From Fulvivirga maritima (GTDB taxonomy: Bacteria > Bacteroidota > Bacteroidia > Cytophagales > Cyclobacteriaceae): a DNA stretch of 64,000 nt. The stretch's first letter is position 1, and every line of letters starts with the position of its first letter. Position numbers and translations under genes: made by a program. The stretch lies in NCBI RefSeq assembly GCF_021389955.1, contig NZ_CP089980.1:5389001-5453000 (forward strand), read 5' to 3'. Below are positions 1 through 9,532 of this stretch, in pieces. The notes under the pieces are model-generated. The model saw only the letters and a list, made by a program, of their open reading frames with translations. It searched no databases and was not told where the DNA came from.

Positions 1-983
1 TTTACTGTTGAAATTATATTGTTGCATACACATAGCTCTCTATCAATAAGATTACAGAATTCATGAATAGAAGCTTCAATAGCTGGATGAGTGCATTTTG
101 CACTAAATTGAATTAAATCAGGTGTGATGTCCCAAGCCTCAACAGCTCTGTGTTTGTTCCATTCCTTAACTGATACGGGATGCCGAACATATAAATGTGA
201 ATACAGTATTGAAGGAGTTCTTTTTCCATCAAAATCTAGAATGTCCGCTAATCTTAAAATAACTGCGATTAAGGGTAAACAAGCATAGGTACCTACTCCA
301 CATAGCAGACTTTTATCAAAATCCAGAATAGTAAGTGCATCCTCATTGTGGCTAAAGCAGATTTGTGCGAATTCAACGGTTAAGTCAGTATCTCGGAAAA
401 CAATTTTATTGTTCCAGTCTTTTTCAATGATCTCTCTAGCCCGATCAGCATGAGTCTGTCTTATAAACTCTGTTATTAGATAGGATTTTATTGTCTCGGC
501 ATTTGAATGTTTTCCTTGATCAATCAGTTCATTGATAACGTCCTGTTGTGAAGGTCTTGCCGAAAAAAAGCGATTGAATTCATCATATTTTTTCTTCTCA
601 TGTTCGTCTGCAAATTCAGGATCAGAATCCCATATTTTTCTCAATGCTAAAACATCCTGTTCATCCGGTGACATCCCAATATCATGGAAAAACGCACTCA
701 AGATTAGAAGCATTAACTCTGGAGATGATAATTTTCTAATAGTTTCTTCTGTAAGCAATCGCTCCATTAGATTTAGAACTCGAAATAGGTGATCACCATC
801 ATGGAGAGTAAATTCTCCCATGTGTTTAACGATGGTTTTGGTACGCTGAAAGGCATAGGACACAGCGTTATCAACCAAAGTTATGACCTCAGTATCCTTT
901 TTTTGACACTGATTACGTAGGGTCTCATATATTAAACTCTTTTCGAGTCTCAGTAAATATTCATCCTTGTAATCATCAGGCAT
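1..983 (-). CDS. HD-domain phosphohydrolase-like protein (3' end outside window)
   Basis: An open frame starts at an ATG at 981-983 and runs off the left edge, giving about 327 residues. The translation begins MPDDYKDEYL. It has an HD-type metal site: an H-D-G-D-H stretch near residue 63 followed by RV, then FFHDIGM near residue 95. Later motifs such as FSHNEDA and LRLADILDFDG also fit HD proteins, in which downstream His and Asp residues complete the metal site. HD proteins hydrolyse phosphate esters, often of nucleotides; the substrate here is unknown. The 135-bp leader at 1025-1159 is closely repeated in front of an unrelated HEAT-repeat gene at the other end of the window. This suggests both genes sit in related mobile or cassette-like contexts. 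The C-terminus is not visible. Confidence 0.8.
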   Translation of the reverse strand, partial: MPDDYKDEYLLRLEKSLIYETLRNQCQKKDTEVITLVDNAVSYAFQRTKTIVKHMGEFTLHDGDHLFRVLNLMERLLTEETIRKLSSPELMLLILSAFFHDIGMSPDEQDVLALRKIWDSDPEFADEHEKKKYDEFNRFFSARPSQQDVINELIDQGKHSNAETIKSYLITEFIRQTHADRAREIIEKDWNNKIVFRDTDLTVEFAQICFSHNEDALTILDFDKSLLCGVGTYACLPLIAVILRLADILDFDGKRTPSILYSHLYVRHPVSVKEWNKHRAVEAWDITPDLIQFSAKCTHPAIEASIHEFCNLIDRELCVCNNIISTV

Positions 984-1024
984 AATTAATTGCTAAGATT
1001 TTTCGGGATCACAAATGACACACA

Positions 1025-1159
1025 ACATCCGTATAAGTGAAACACCTCCCCTTATTTTTATTATAGGTTCAATCTAAAGGATTCTTGATTAATTTCATAG
1101 ATGTATTAGCTATATATGTGAATATCTATCCAGTCTTAGTTGAGTTATGCCCCAGCAAC
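1025..1159. repeat. Leader repeat, left copy (partner at 62813-62951)
   Basis: This segment aligns almost end to end with 62813-62951. Shared blocks include cttatttttattat, caatctaaaggatt, gattaatttcata and a final agcaac. Both copies lie just upstream of a minus-strand gene, 41 bp from the start codon here and 23 bp at the other copy, yet the two genes are unrelated. It may carry a promoter, a recombination site, or both. The rest of 1160-1380 shows no gene I can support. Confidence 0.75.
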
Positions 1160-1380
1160 AATTCCATTTAGCGTAAGTTTATTCGGACTGGTCGTAAAAC
1201 CACTAAGCTTAACATGATGGGATCTGCACAACTAATATCACTATTGTTCCATAACTCTTTAACATCTATCAATTTTTGCCTTTAATAACCTGTCGGCACA
1301 TCCCTTTAACTGCCTAATCAATTTAATAGTATCTATTTAAGCTGTACCTGTTAACTGAAATATTAGGTAAGCTCATAATA

Positions 1381-1412
1381 AACAAAGCCGGAAGTAACTC
1401 TCCGGCTTTGTT
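1381..1412 (-). terminator. Strong hairpin after the PL11 lyase fragments
   Basis: A perfect 12-bp stem (AACAAAGCCGGA with its complement) encloses an 8-nt loop. On the minus strand the stem ends in a T-rich run. It lies about 55 bp beyond the stop of the upstream minus-strand gene and would terminate it. The stem is symmetrical enough to work in both directions. Confidence 0.8.
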
Positions 1413-1465
1413 TCATTTATAGTACTGTCAATTATGTGCAGCACATCGTATTTATCGAAATGGAT

Positions 1466-2608
1466 CTATTTCACTATGAGTTTTTGGTTAATACTAGAGC
1501 TTCCATCGTTGATTTCTACAATGTAGTTGCCCGGCGGTAATTGGGTGCTTACTGATAGGCGATCATCATTTGCCTGGATACTATAGGCCAGTTTGCCCAA
1601 CATGTTATACACTTTAACGGATTGAATTTTATGATTAGCATCTCGTGCCTGAACCACAAAATTTCCGCTGTTTGACGGGTTCGGATAAAGCATAAAATCC
1701 GGTCCTACCACCTCACTATCTTCTATTGAGGCAGCCGTTCTTGCACTTTGGTTAGAACTCACAGGAATCAATTCCCAACGTTGATTATCATTATCATGAC
1801 AGCTCCATTGTGCTATATTGGCTCCATTTTCTGCATCTGAGCCAGACAAATCAATACACAGGCCGCTATTTTTATTGATGATTTTGTAATAACCATCACT
1901 CATTAATTGAAATTCAAAAGACTGGCAGTCGTGTCCGTTATTGTACCACTGCTGTAGGTTGCCACCATTTTCGTTTGAGGCATCAACAATTTCAACACTC
2001 AGGCCGCTATAATCTGATACTATGGTATAATACCCATCACTTTGCCTGGTAAGGTTAAAAAACTGACTGGCGCCTTCCCAGTATTCCCATTGTGATATAT
2101 TGCCTCCGGCAGCAGTAGACCAATCATATACTTCCATGGCCTTTCCACTACTTTTTGAAATAATGGCATAAGTACCATTGGCTACATTTCCTGCAGCCGG
2201 CGTGGCTGATTGCGGCCCTACAGTAATCTCATTACCGGACTCATCGTAAGTTTTCAACCAATAATAATAGGTAGTACCATTGCTCACATTGGTATCAGTA
2301 TACGAATTGTCTCCCCACACTATGCCCACTCTGGTTCTACCTGCAGGGTCAGGGTCTGTATCTCGCATTACCTGAATACTACTAGACGGAACAAAATTAG
2401 ACGCCCAGTTGAGGTTCACTTCTCCATTTCCTCCACTGGCGCTAAGTGACATGGTTTTATTGGTATTGCCAACCATTACAATATTGGGATTAGGTGGTGT
2501 AGCCATGCCTCCTCCAAAGTAAAACCCCAGGTTGGGCGGCTGGTTGTAAGAGTTGTTTTGCCAGGCCACTGCTAATCGGTAGTTAGGGTCATGCATTAAG
2601 GTATACAT
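1466..2608 (-). CDS. PL11 rhamnogalacturonan lyase C-terminal part with ricin-type lectin and T9SS sorting domain (frameshifted fragment)
   Basis: 380 residues. The opening YTLMHDPNYRLAVAWQN and GFYFGGGM are the conserved end of the PL11 lyase propeller, not a natural N-terminus. A fibronectin-III-like segment (about 50-135) follows. Next is a ricin-type beta-trefoil (about 140-285) with repeated QxW-like signatures (ISQWEYW, LQQWYNN, IAQWSCH, QRWELIP). The end (about 305-380; FMLYPNPS and KLIVK) is a typical T9SS type A sorting domain, so the intact protein would be exported and surface-anchored or released. The frame overlaps the upstream fragment by 20 nt. Removing one base near 2624-2627 would join them into one continuous lyase. 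The listed start is therefore only the first ATG after the lesion. Confidence 0.85.
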   Translation of the reverse strand: MYTLMHDPNYRLAVAWQNNSYNQPPNLGFYFGGGMATPPNPNIVMVGNTNKTMSLSASGGNGEVNLNWASNFVPSSSIQVMRDTDPDPAGRTRVGIVWGDNSYTDTNVSNGTTYYYWLKTYDESGNEITVGPQSATPAAGNVANGTYAIISKSSGKAMEVYDWSTAAGGNISQWEYWEGASQFFNLTRQSDGYYTIVSDYSGLSVEIVDASNENGGNLQQWYNNGHDCQSFEFQLMSDGYYKIINKNSGLCIDLSGSDAENGANIAQWSCHDNDNQRWELIPVSSNQSARTAASIEDSEVVGPDFMLYPNPSNSGNFVVQARDANHKIQSVKVYNMLGKLAYSIQANDDRLSVSTQLPPGNYIVEINDGSSSINQKLIVK

Positions 2609-4340
2609 TCTTTGAGACGTACTGTGTGGCGTTACAAAAAACCACTAAGTGAGTATTGTCTCCACTTCGGTAAATCACCTCTTCACGCCAGTCACCTAAA
2701 ATATCGGCCATCAGGCAAGGGTTAGACTTTGAGCCATTATTATCGCTAATGCTGGTCATATTATAAAGTGTAGCCACTCTGTCGGTTCCTTGATTGGCAG
2801 CATTCCACTTGGTGATCACCATTCGGTCTAGCAATTCTCTTTGCACATCGCCATCCCACCAAACGCCAAAGTTGTAGGTACGTCCACCACCAGCCGAAGT
2901 CGGTTGATTGGTAGAAATGCGGGTACCTGTACTGCTATAGACACCAGAACCTTCTGATCCCCAAATCTCCATACCATAATGGTTTTCATCAATATCAGCC
3001 GCCATACAACGGCCAATGTCGCCAGTAGCGGCTAAAGACCACTGAATATTGCCGTTAGCAGCATTCCTCAGCGATAGACCTGGCACAGAAGAACCATTGG
3101 CGCCTTCCAGACAACTAAAAAACTCTAATCCCGGTATATTCGGATTGATATCAGCCAAATGACCGGCATCTCCATGACCGTGCTGTGTTGAATAAAGGCC
3201 TTGACCATTTTCGCTTACGGCCATTGAGCCATAGATAATTTCATCTCGGCCATCACCATCAATATCACCAGCGGCAAGGTTATGGAACCCCTGTCCGGTG
3301 TAAGCAGTGGCAGAACCATTAGGGTTACTGTCCCAGGCCCACCTTTGAGAAAGAGAACCATTATTAAAATCCCAGGCTTCTAATTTAGTTCTATGGTAAA
3401 TGCCACGGCTAATCACAATACTAGGATTTACACCATCCAGATAAGCAACAGCCCACATGCACTTGGTAGCCCTATGCCCCAGCTGAGAATCGTTCATGCC
3501 GGGCAGCCCCCATTGCACCATAGGTTCACGATCAATATACCAGTCCCAAGCTATTTCTCGTCCTGTTTCGCCATCGAAAATAGAAATATAGTCAGGCCCA
3601 TCAACCCGATAATAACTCGAATTAAAAGCCATGGTAGAGCGATAACTTGTCTGCCCATCACCATCGCGGTCTCCAATATTGGTGCCCACGCCATCAATCA
3701 TTCCGTCTGAGGTGCGAGTGGCAATCTCCGCCTTTCCGTCATTATCAAAATCATACACCAGAAAGTTTACCTCCACCGGATTAGCAATATTGGGCCCTAA
3801 ATTAATAGCCCAAAGAAAAGTGCCATCCATTTCATAGGCTTCCAGATAATGATAGGTAGTAGCTGAAGGCGTAGCATCATTAGACAGTCGTTTGATAACA
3901 ATTTCATAGTCACCATCACCATCCAGATCTCCAACCGAAGCATCATTAATGTTATAGGCGGCATAACTGCCATTAATAGGCCGAACAGGGATGGTAAAAT
4001 ACTGATTAGTAAGCGTACTCACGGCCTCAGAAAGTCCTTGCTCTGCACCATTGATTACCGCTGCTACGCGGTAGCTGGCATTGCTGTTAGTAGCATCTAC
4101 ATAATTAGAAACATTAAGGTTAGATGCAATCAGGCTTGAGCCCCGATAGAGATTGTAAGTAGCGCCCTGGGCATATTCATCTCCCAGAATCCGCCAATTG
4201 ACCAATACCTGGTTACTAGAAGTGCGCACGGCTACTGTGCCGCGATTCAAATTCTCCATGTAACGTTGTGCATGGATAGGGTTTATATTGCTTATGAATA
4301 GCCATAGCAATACCATAAAGTTAAATAGTTTAAACTTCAT
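2589..4340 (-). CDS. PL11 rhamnogalacturonan lyase, N-terminal part (frameshifted)
   Basis: 583 residues with a signal peptide (about 1-24, ending IHAQ). It belongs to polysaccharide lyase family 11, which cleaves the rhamnogalacturonan-I backbone of pectin by beta-elimination. Visible family features are repeated calcium-binding DxDGDG-type loops (GDLDGDGDYEI, GDRDGDGQT, GDIDGDGRDEI) of the beta-propeller, plus GLPGMNDSQLGHR and STQHGHGDAGHLAD. A family member should continue past the stop at 2589 into the conserved YTLMHDP region, which is found one frame away at 1466-2608. Together they form a lyase plus fibronectin-III, lectin and sorting domain of about 950 residues. No SusC/D pair or other pectin gene is visible in the window. 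Confidence 0.9.
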   Translation of the reverse strand: MKFKLFNFMVLLWLFISNINPIHAQRYMENLNRGTVAVRTSSNQVLVNWRILGDEYAQGATYNLYRGSSLIASNLNVSNYVDATNSNASYRVAAVINGAEQGLSEAVSTLTNQYFTIPVRPINGSYAAYNINDASVGDLDGDGDYEIVIKRLSNDATPSATTYHYLEAYEMDGTFLWAINLGPNIANPVEVNFLVYDFDNDGKAEIATRTSDGMIDGVGTNIGDRDGDGQTSYRSTMAFNSSYYRVDGPDYISIFDGETGREIAWDWYIDREPMVQWGLPGMNDSQLGHRATKCMWAVAYLDGVNPSIVISRGIYHRTKLEAWDFNNGSLSQRWAWDSNPNGSATAYTGQGFHNLAAGDIDGDGRDEIIYGSMAVSENGQGLYSTQHGHGDAGHLADINPNIPGLEFFSCLEGANGSSVPGLSLRNAANGNIQWSLAATGDIGRCMAADIDENHYGMEIWGSEGSGVYSSTGTRISTNQPTSAGGGRTYNFGVWWDGDVQRELLDRMVITKWNAANQGTDRVATLYNMTSISDNNGSKSNPCLMADILGDWREEVIYRSGDNTHLVVFCNATQYVSKNVYLNA

Positions 4341-4966
4341 AAGATTAGGTAATTAGGTTGAACTAATATTAAAATCATTTTGAAACATGTTGCCTCCTCA
4401 CGATCTTTTATCCAGACTACGGGATACTACTATCAATGTAACTCGGTCCCATTAAGATGTGCGGCCATGAACATTACGTATCCAGCGTGCGCAATTAATT
4501 AGTGAAAGCTCATTTTATTCTGCTAATAAAAAGTAGAAGTAAAAACCACCTGTTTACTTCATATATTCCGCTCAAAAAATCGAGTAATCAGCTCAGCTTT
4601 GAATCAAAACGATGGATAAAATAAAGGAATTTATTTGTGAATAAATAAGTAAACGTTGAAATAATTCATGAATAACACCCGATACGCTGTGATTTATCAT
4701 GTGCATGGATTACTGTTTTTTGAGCGAGGGTTGGGATCAAGACTTGAAGCAATAACGTCTAACCCACTGATAACCAAAAGCGTACTGGCTTAAAAATGAC
4801 TGCTCTGACCTTCTCTGTGTTTTAAGTATAGTTAACGTATCAGAATTTCTTTCATAGTAAATGGATTTATCCTATCATACCAATGACATGAGTATAAAAA
4901 TATAGTCAGATAGCACGTAATATGAAAAGGTCCAGATAGTTGAGATGTAATAAATAAAGAATCCGC
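4341..4966. other. Intergenic stretch upstream of the lyase and before the tandem array
   Basis: About 625 bp with no reading frame I can support in either direction. The end next to the lyase must hold its promoter, but I could not pick out a convincing TAnnTTTG element or regulatory site. The last 60 bp lead into the tandem array without clear similarity to its units. Confidence 0.5.
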
Positions 4967-7048
4967 ACCGATCGTCTACACTTCGACGGGGCTCAGTGTG
5001 ACTCGGCTGTGGTTTCATCTTGCTGTACCGTCGTGAGATGAAATAATATTGAAAAGCAGGCTTTTCTCAAGTCCTTAGTGGCAGTTCATTTATATGAAAT
5101 GCTTCAGTGAGCGGAAGACCTCACAGCAAGAAAGAGATTTTTGTTACTTTTTTGATCGATTGTAAAAAAGTAAAGAACCTCCGCTATGAAATGTAGACAG
5201 TGGATTCTTAAAGCCAGCAGATGTTTGAAAAGTCCATGCTAGATGAATACATGGATCTCTCCTGCCGTCGAGATGACCTCGGGTTTTAAGGAGTAGGTTA
5301 TGTCAATTCTATTGGTGAGTTTAAATCAAATATTAGTTCTAAAAGGTCAGTATGAGGGAACAGGTAAAATTTACCTAGATCATGAATCAGTACCGATCGT
5401 CTACACTTCGACGGGGCTCAGTGTGACTCGGCTGTGGTTTCATCTTGCTGTACCGTCGTGAGGTGAAAGAGGTTTGAAAAACAGGCTTTTCTCAAGTCCT
5501 TAGTGGCAGTTCATTTATATGAAATGCTTCAGTGAGCGGAAGACCTCACAGCAAGAAAGAGTTTTTTGTTACTTTTTTGATCGATTGCAAAAAAGTAAGA
5601 AACCTCAGCTATGAAATGTAGATAGTGGATTAACCAAGCCAGCAGATGTTTGAAAAGTCCATGCTAGATGAATACATAGATCTCTCCTGCCGTCGAGATG
5701 CCCCTGGATTTTAGGGAGTAGGTTATGTCAGTTCTATTTGTGACTTTAAATCAAATATTAGTTCTAAAAGGGCAGTATGAGGGAACAGGTAAGATTTAAC
5801 TAGATCATGAATCAGTACCGATCGTCTACACTTCGACGGGGCTCAGTGTGACTCGGCTGTGGTTTCATCTTGCTGCACCGTCGTGAGGTGAAAGAGGTAT
5901 GAAAAGCAGCCTTTTCTCAAGTCCTTAGTGGCAGTTCATGACTATGAAATGCTTAAGGGAGCGGAAGACCTCACAGCAAGAAAGAGTTTTTTGTTACTTT
6001 TTTGATCGATTGTAAAAAAGTAAGAAACCTCAGCTTTGGAAAGTAGACAGTGGATTCTTAAAGCCAGCAGATGTTTGAAAAGTCCATGCTAGATGAATAC
6101 ATAGATCTCTCCTGCCGTCGAGATGACCTCGGGTTTTAAGGAGTAGGTTATGTCAATTCTATTGGTGAGTTTGAAAGAAATGTAAGATCCGGAAAGGGCA
6201 GTATGAGGGAACAGGTAAAATTTAACTAGATCATGAATCAGTACCGATCGTCTACACTTCGACGGGGCTCAGTGTGACTTTGTGGGTGGGGAGCAACACC
6301 TTCCCTACCTGGTAATTACGAGGAAGATATGACGAAGTAATCCTGAAGCTATGGAAAACAGTCTGCTTTGGGCAGCATAAGTAACTTCGAGATTGCTTCA
6401 TTACGCTTCGCTGCATTCGCAAGAACCACTATCATCATTACCGTCATCCCTGCCGAAACGAAGTGAAGAGCAGGGATCTCACTGCTCAGGTAACTCAGTC
6501 TGATCAGTGAGATTCCTGATATCATTCCGCTATGCTTCATGATTCAGGAATGACGTCTTTTTTCTTTTCGGGTAATTACGAGGAAGATATGACGAAGTAA
6601 TCCTGAAGCTATGGAAAACAGTCTGCTTTGGGCAGCATAAGTAACTTCGAGATTGCTTCATTACGCTTCGCTGCATTCGCAATTACCAATTGTTAATGAT
6701 AAGTGCGAAATCTTGCTGTACCATCGTGAGATGAAATAATATTGAAAAGCAGGCTTTTCTCAAGTCCTTAGTGGCAGTTCATGACTATGAAATGCTTCAG
6801 TGAGCGGAAGACCTCACAGCAAGAAAGAGTTTTTTGTTACTTTTTTGATCGATTGTAAAAAAGTAAAGAACCTCTGCTATGGAATGTAGGCAGTGGATTA
6901 TACAAGCAAACAGATGTATGAAAAGCTTTCCTTAAACCAATAAATAGATCTCTCCTGCCATTGAGATTACCCTGGATTTTAAGGAGTAGGTTATGTCAAT
7001 TCTATTGGTGCGTTAGAAAGAAATGTAAGATCCGGAAAGGACTAAACC
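4967..7048. repeat. 425-bp tandem repeat array (three full units plus an interrupted fourth)
   Basis: Units begin with accgatcgtctacacttcg at 4967, 5392, 5817 and 6243, so the periods are 425, 425 and 426 bp. Each unit contains an exact short palindrome, TTACTTTTTT with its complement (5144-5173 in unit 1). It also has a wider inverted pair, CTTGCTGT with ACAGCAAG, about 110 nt apart, and recurring segments such as gagcggaagacctcacag. Unit 4 is cut after 6280 and resumes near 6709. No open frame runs through the units. They are far too long and spacer-free for CRISPR, so I treat them as noncoding repeats of unknown role. Confidence 0.9.
6281..6708. repeat. Insertion of a dispersed repeat family into array unit 4
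   Basis: This block interrupts the fourth 425-bp unit. It contains two nearly identical segments of about 110 bp (6311-6420 and 6571-6680) that share ggtaattacgaggaagatat and end in cgcttcgctgcattcgcaa. Related diverged copies occur at 34394-34521, 33255-33330 and 48797-48840. Between the two copies is a palindromic stretch (6481-6555). I infer a mobile or dispersed intergenic repeat; no transposase is encoded here. Confidence 0.8.
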
Positions 7049-7137
7049 GGGATTTTGCCTTAAAGGCACAAGAGAATATTTGCGCCAGACTAATATTGAC
7101 ATTGTAGCATTAGATGGATACAGTCAGGCCTCAATCA

Positions 7138-9525
7138 CTATTCGCTCCGTAAACTATCAATTACCGGCTTGTTAATAGCGGCAATTATTTGTTTCATCAG
7201 TACACTGCCTACTATAAAGAAAAAAATGATCAGTGGAAGTACGAAAAAAGACAGACCTAATTCAACTTTATCTGCAAAATCTGAGAGCCATAATTCCATG
7301 ATAACATAAGCCAATATTATGGCAGCAACATATGCTACTACAAATATTTTAAGATAGCCCTTACTCAAATGAAACATGATATGTCGCAAGCCTGCACCAA
7401 GGATTTTCCTTATTCCTATCTGCTTTTCCTTTAGTTGAAGATGCTGCAAGATAATTCCTAATAATCCAATGATTGAAACAAGTATAGAGATTAGGCAAAG
7501 TACAGAAAAGAATTTCTGGAATCGGAGATCACTACCATACTGTTTATTAAAGAATTCATCCAGAAAAAAGTAATCAAATGGCGAATCAGAAAAGGATTTA
7601 TTCCATTGCTCCTGTAGCTGTGCCACCAACTGCCGAGTTTCTGATGATTTAAACTGAACAATATAATAGTTCATGTTACCTGCTGCATAATTATAAATGG
7701 TAGGTTTTATATCACTCTTTAATCCTTGTTGGTAAAAATCCTTGACTACTCCACGTATAGTCAACCCGTTATCATTAGCATAAATCACTTTTCCAATAGC
7801 CTCTTCAGAATTCTGAAAGCCCAAGGCCTCAACTGCGGTTTGGTTTATAATTATGGTTCCATTGTTGCCCGTTTCTGCTTGAAAGCCTACGCCATTCAAT
7901 ATAGGCATATCAAACACTTCAAAGAAATGGGACTCTACATTAAGATAATTAAAAGAATGGTCAGATGATTTTCCCTGATCACGACTATAATCATTTGATC
8001 TCCAATAAATCTCCATGCCAGGCACGGCATCAGCAGCGGTTATTCCAGTGACATCAGGTAATTGCCTGAATAGTGATTTTACTAACGGTAATGACTGCTT
8101 AGCATCATCAATATTGGGTTGCCTGATTACTAGCTTATTACTGGCATCCAAGCCAATATCATAGTAAAGAATATAGTCTATTTGTCTACTTACCGTGAGC
8201 GTTCCGGCTATAAGGAAAATGGATACCACAAACTGAATCAATAAAAAAACACTTCTCAGCCGTATCCCTCCTATTTTTACCTGACCTCCACCTTTCAATA
8301 CTAGCTGAGGCTGCCATGCAGACATTACCAATGCCGGGTAAAATCCTGTAAAACAAGTTCCTGCTAAAAGCAATACACATAATTCAGGGATATAATCACT
8401 AATCGATTGAATATTAAGTGAGCCATGAATATTAAAATAAGACTCAAATGCCGGCAATATAGTTTGTATTATGGTTATGGCTACCACTATTCCGGCCAGA
8501 TTTATAAAGAATGATTCAATCATAAATTGCCAAAACAATTGTTCTCTGCCTGCTCCAGAAGACTTCCTCACTCCTACCTCTTTCATTCTTTTACCGGCGA
8601 TAGAAGCATATAGGTTAATAACGTTGATGTAGGTAATTACCAATATCAAAAATGCCAGCATCAGCAGATAGTTCAGTGTCTCTGCATTAACAGGTACATC
8701 AAACTCAGAAAAAACAGACGGATCATTATGAATATCTGTTATATTTTGAAATTCATACTGCCCTTCAGCCTGAGTAGGTAAATCCTCCACATAATGATTA
8801 AACTGAATTTCCAGATCATCAATAAAGGCCTTTTCATTGACCAAAATATAGGTAAAGAGGTTATTCCAATGCCAATTACTTTCAATATCTGCTCCCAAAT
8901 GCTGTTTTACTGTAGCAAATGAAACCAACAGCTCTGGCTTCAAATGACTGTCTTTTCGAATATTTTCATAGACTCCTTTGATTTCAAACTCCTGACTACC
9001 TCCCAGGTTAGGGCTATTAATCTTAACATTTAGACCTACAGGATCTGCTTCACCAAAAAGCTTTTGAGCTAATCGCTCTGAGATAACCATGGTTCCAGGC
9101 ACATCAAATCCCTCTAACCTACTGCCTGGTTTAAATTGGTATGAAAACAAATCAAAATGTCTCTTTTCAACTAATAAAATATCTGATTCCTTTACACTTT
9201 TTTGATTGGTTATAACACTGGCATCCCCAAACAGCACTACCCTTGAAAAATCCTTTACCATAGGAAAATTATCTACCAGCGCTTTAGCTACAGCAGGAGA
9301 TGTACGAGCTGAATTCTGTTCATCACTATTAGGGTTCACCATATTTACTCGGAACAATTGACCAGAATGATCCAGGTATTTATCGTAATTACTTTCATAA
9401 TCACAATACTTATAAAGCATGATAGCTGCCGAAACCCCTACCCCAAGACACATAATGTATAAAACACCGAGCGTTTTATGCTTAAGCAATTGCCTAAAGG
9501 CGATTATGAGGTAGTTCTTCAACAT
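7138..9525 (-). CDS. FtsX/MacB-like ABC transporter permease (6th gene of the array)
   Basis: 795 residues. It follows the doubled layout of large Bacteroidota permeases: one N-terminal membrane helix (about 17-37), a MacB-type periplasmic domain, a helix block (about 285-430), a second helix-plus-periplasmic-domain half, and a final helix block (about 675-785). The conserved cytoplasmic motifs KEVGVRKSSGA and KQIGIRKILGA mark the two FtsX repeats. Such permeases work with a separate ATPase in exporting peptides, lipoproteins or drugs, or in mechanotransmission; the substrate is unknown. It is the promoter-distal gene of the run, 7 bp after its neighbour. The C-terminal NPVxSLxxE signature is degenerate here (KPVIDSLRSE). 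Confidence 0.9.
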   Translation of the reverse strand: MLKNYLIIAFRQLLKHKTLGVLYIMCLGVGVSAAIMLYKYCDYESNYDKYLDHSGQLFRVNMVNPNSDEQNSARTSPAVAKALVDNFPMVKDFSRVVLFGDASVITNQKSVKESDILLVEKRHFDLFSYQFKPGSRLEGFDVPGTMVISERLAQKLFGEADPVGLNVKINSPNLGGSQEFEIKGVYENIRKDSHLKPELLVSFATVKQHLGADIESNWHWNNLFTYILVNEKAFIDDLEIQFNHYVEDLPTQAEGQYEFQNITDIHNDPSVFSEFDVPVNAETLNYLLMLAFLILVITYINVINLYASIAGKRMKEVGVRKSSGAGREQLFWQFMIESFFINLAGIVVAITIIQTILPAFESYFNIHGSLNIQSISDYIPELCVLLLAGTCFTGFYPALVMSAWQPQLVLKGGGQVKIGGIRLRSVFLLIQFVVSIFLIAGTLTVSRQIDYILYYDIGLDASNKLVIRQPNIDDAKQSLPLVKSLFRQLPDVTGITAADAVPGMEIYWRSNDYSRDQGKSSDHSFNYLNVESHFFEVFDMPILNGVGFQAETGNNGTIIINQTAVEALGFQNSEEAIGKVIYANDNGLTIRGVVKDFYQQGLKSDIKPTIYNYAAGNMNYYIVQFKSSETRQLVAQLQEQWNKSFSDSPFDYFFLDEFFNKQYGSDLRFQKFFSVLCLISILVSIIGLLGIILQHLQLKEKQIGIRKILGAGLRHIMFHLSKGYLKIFVVAYVAAIILAYVIMELWLSDFADKVELGLSFFVLPLIIFFFIVGSVLMKQIIAAINKPVIDSLRSE

Positions 9526-9532
9526 ATCGGCA

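Noticed and set aside
3393-3710. Plus-strand frame within the lyase gene
   Set aside because: Mirror frame of a well-supported gene on the other strand.
4967-6280. CRISPR array
   Set aside because: Units are 425 bp with no short repeat/spacer pattern and no cas genes nearby.
6349-6540. 63-residue minus-strand frame within the repeat insertion
   Set aside because: It lies entirely in repeated intergenic sequence and has no coding character.
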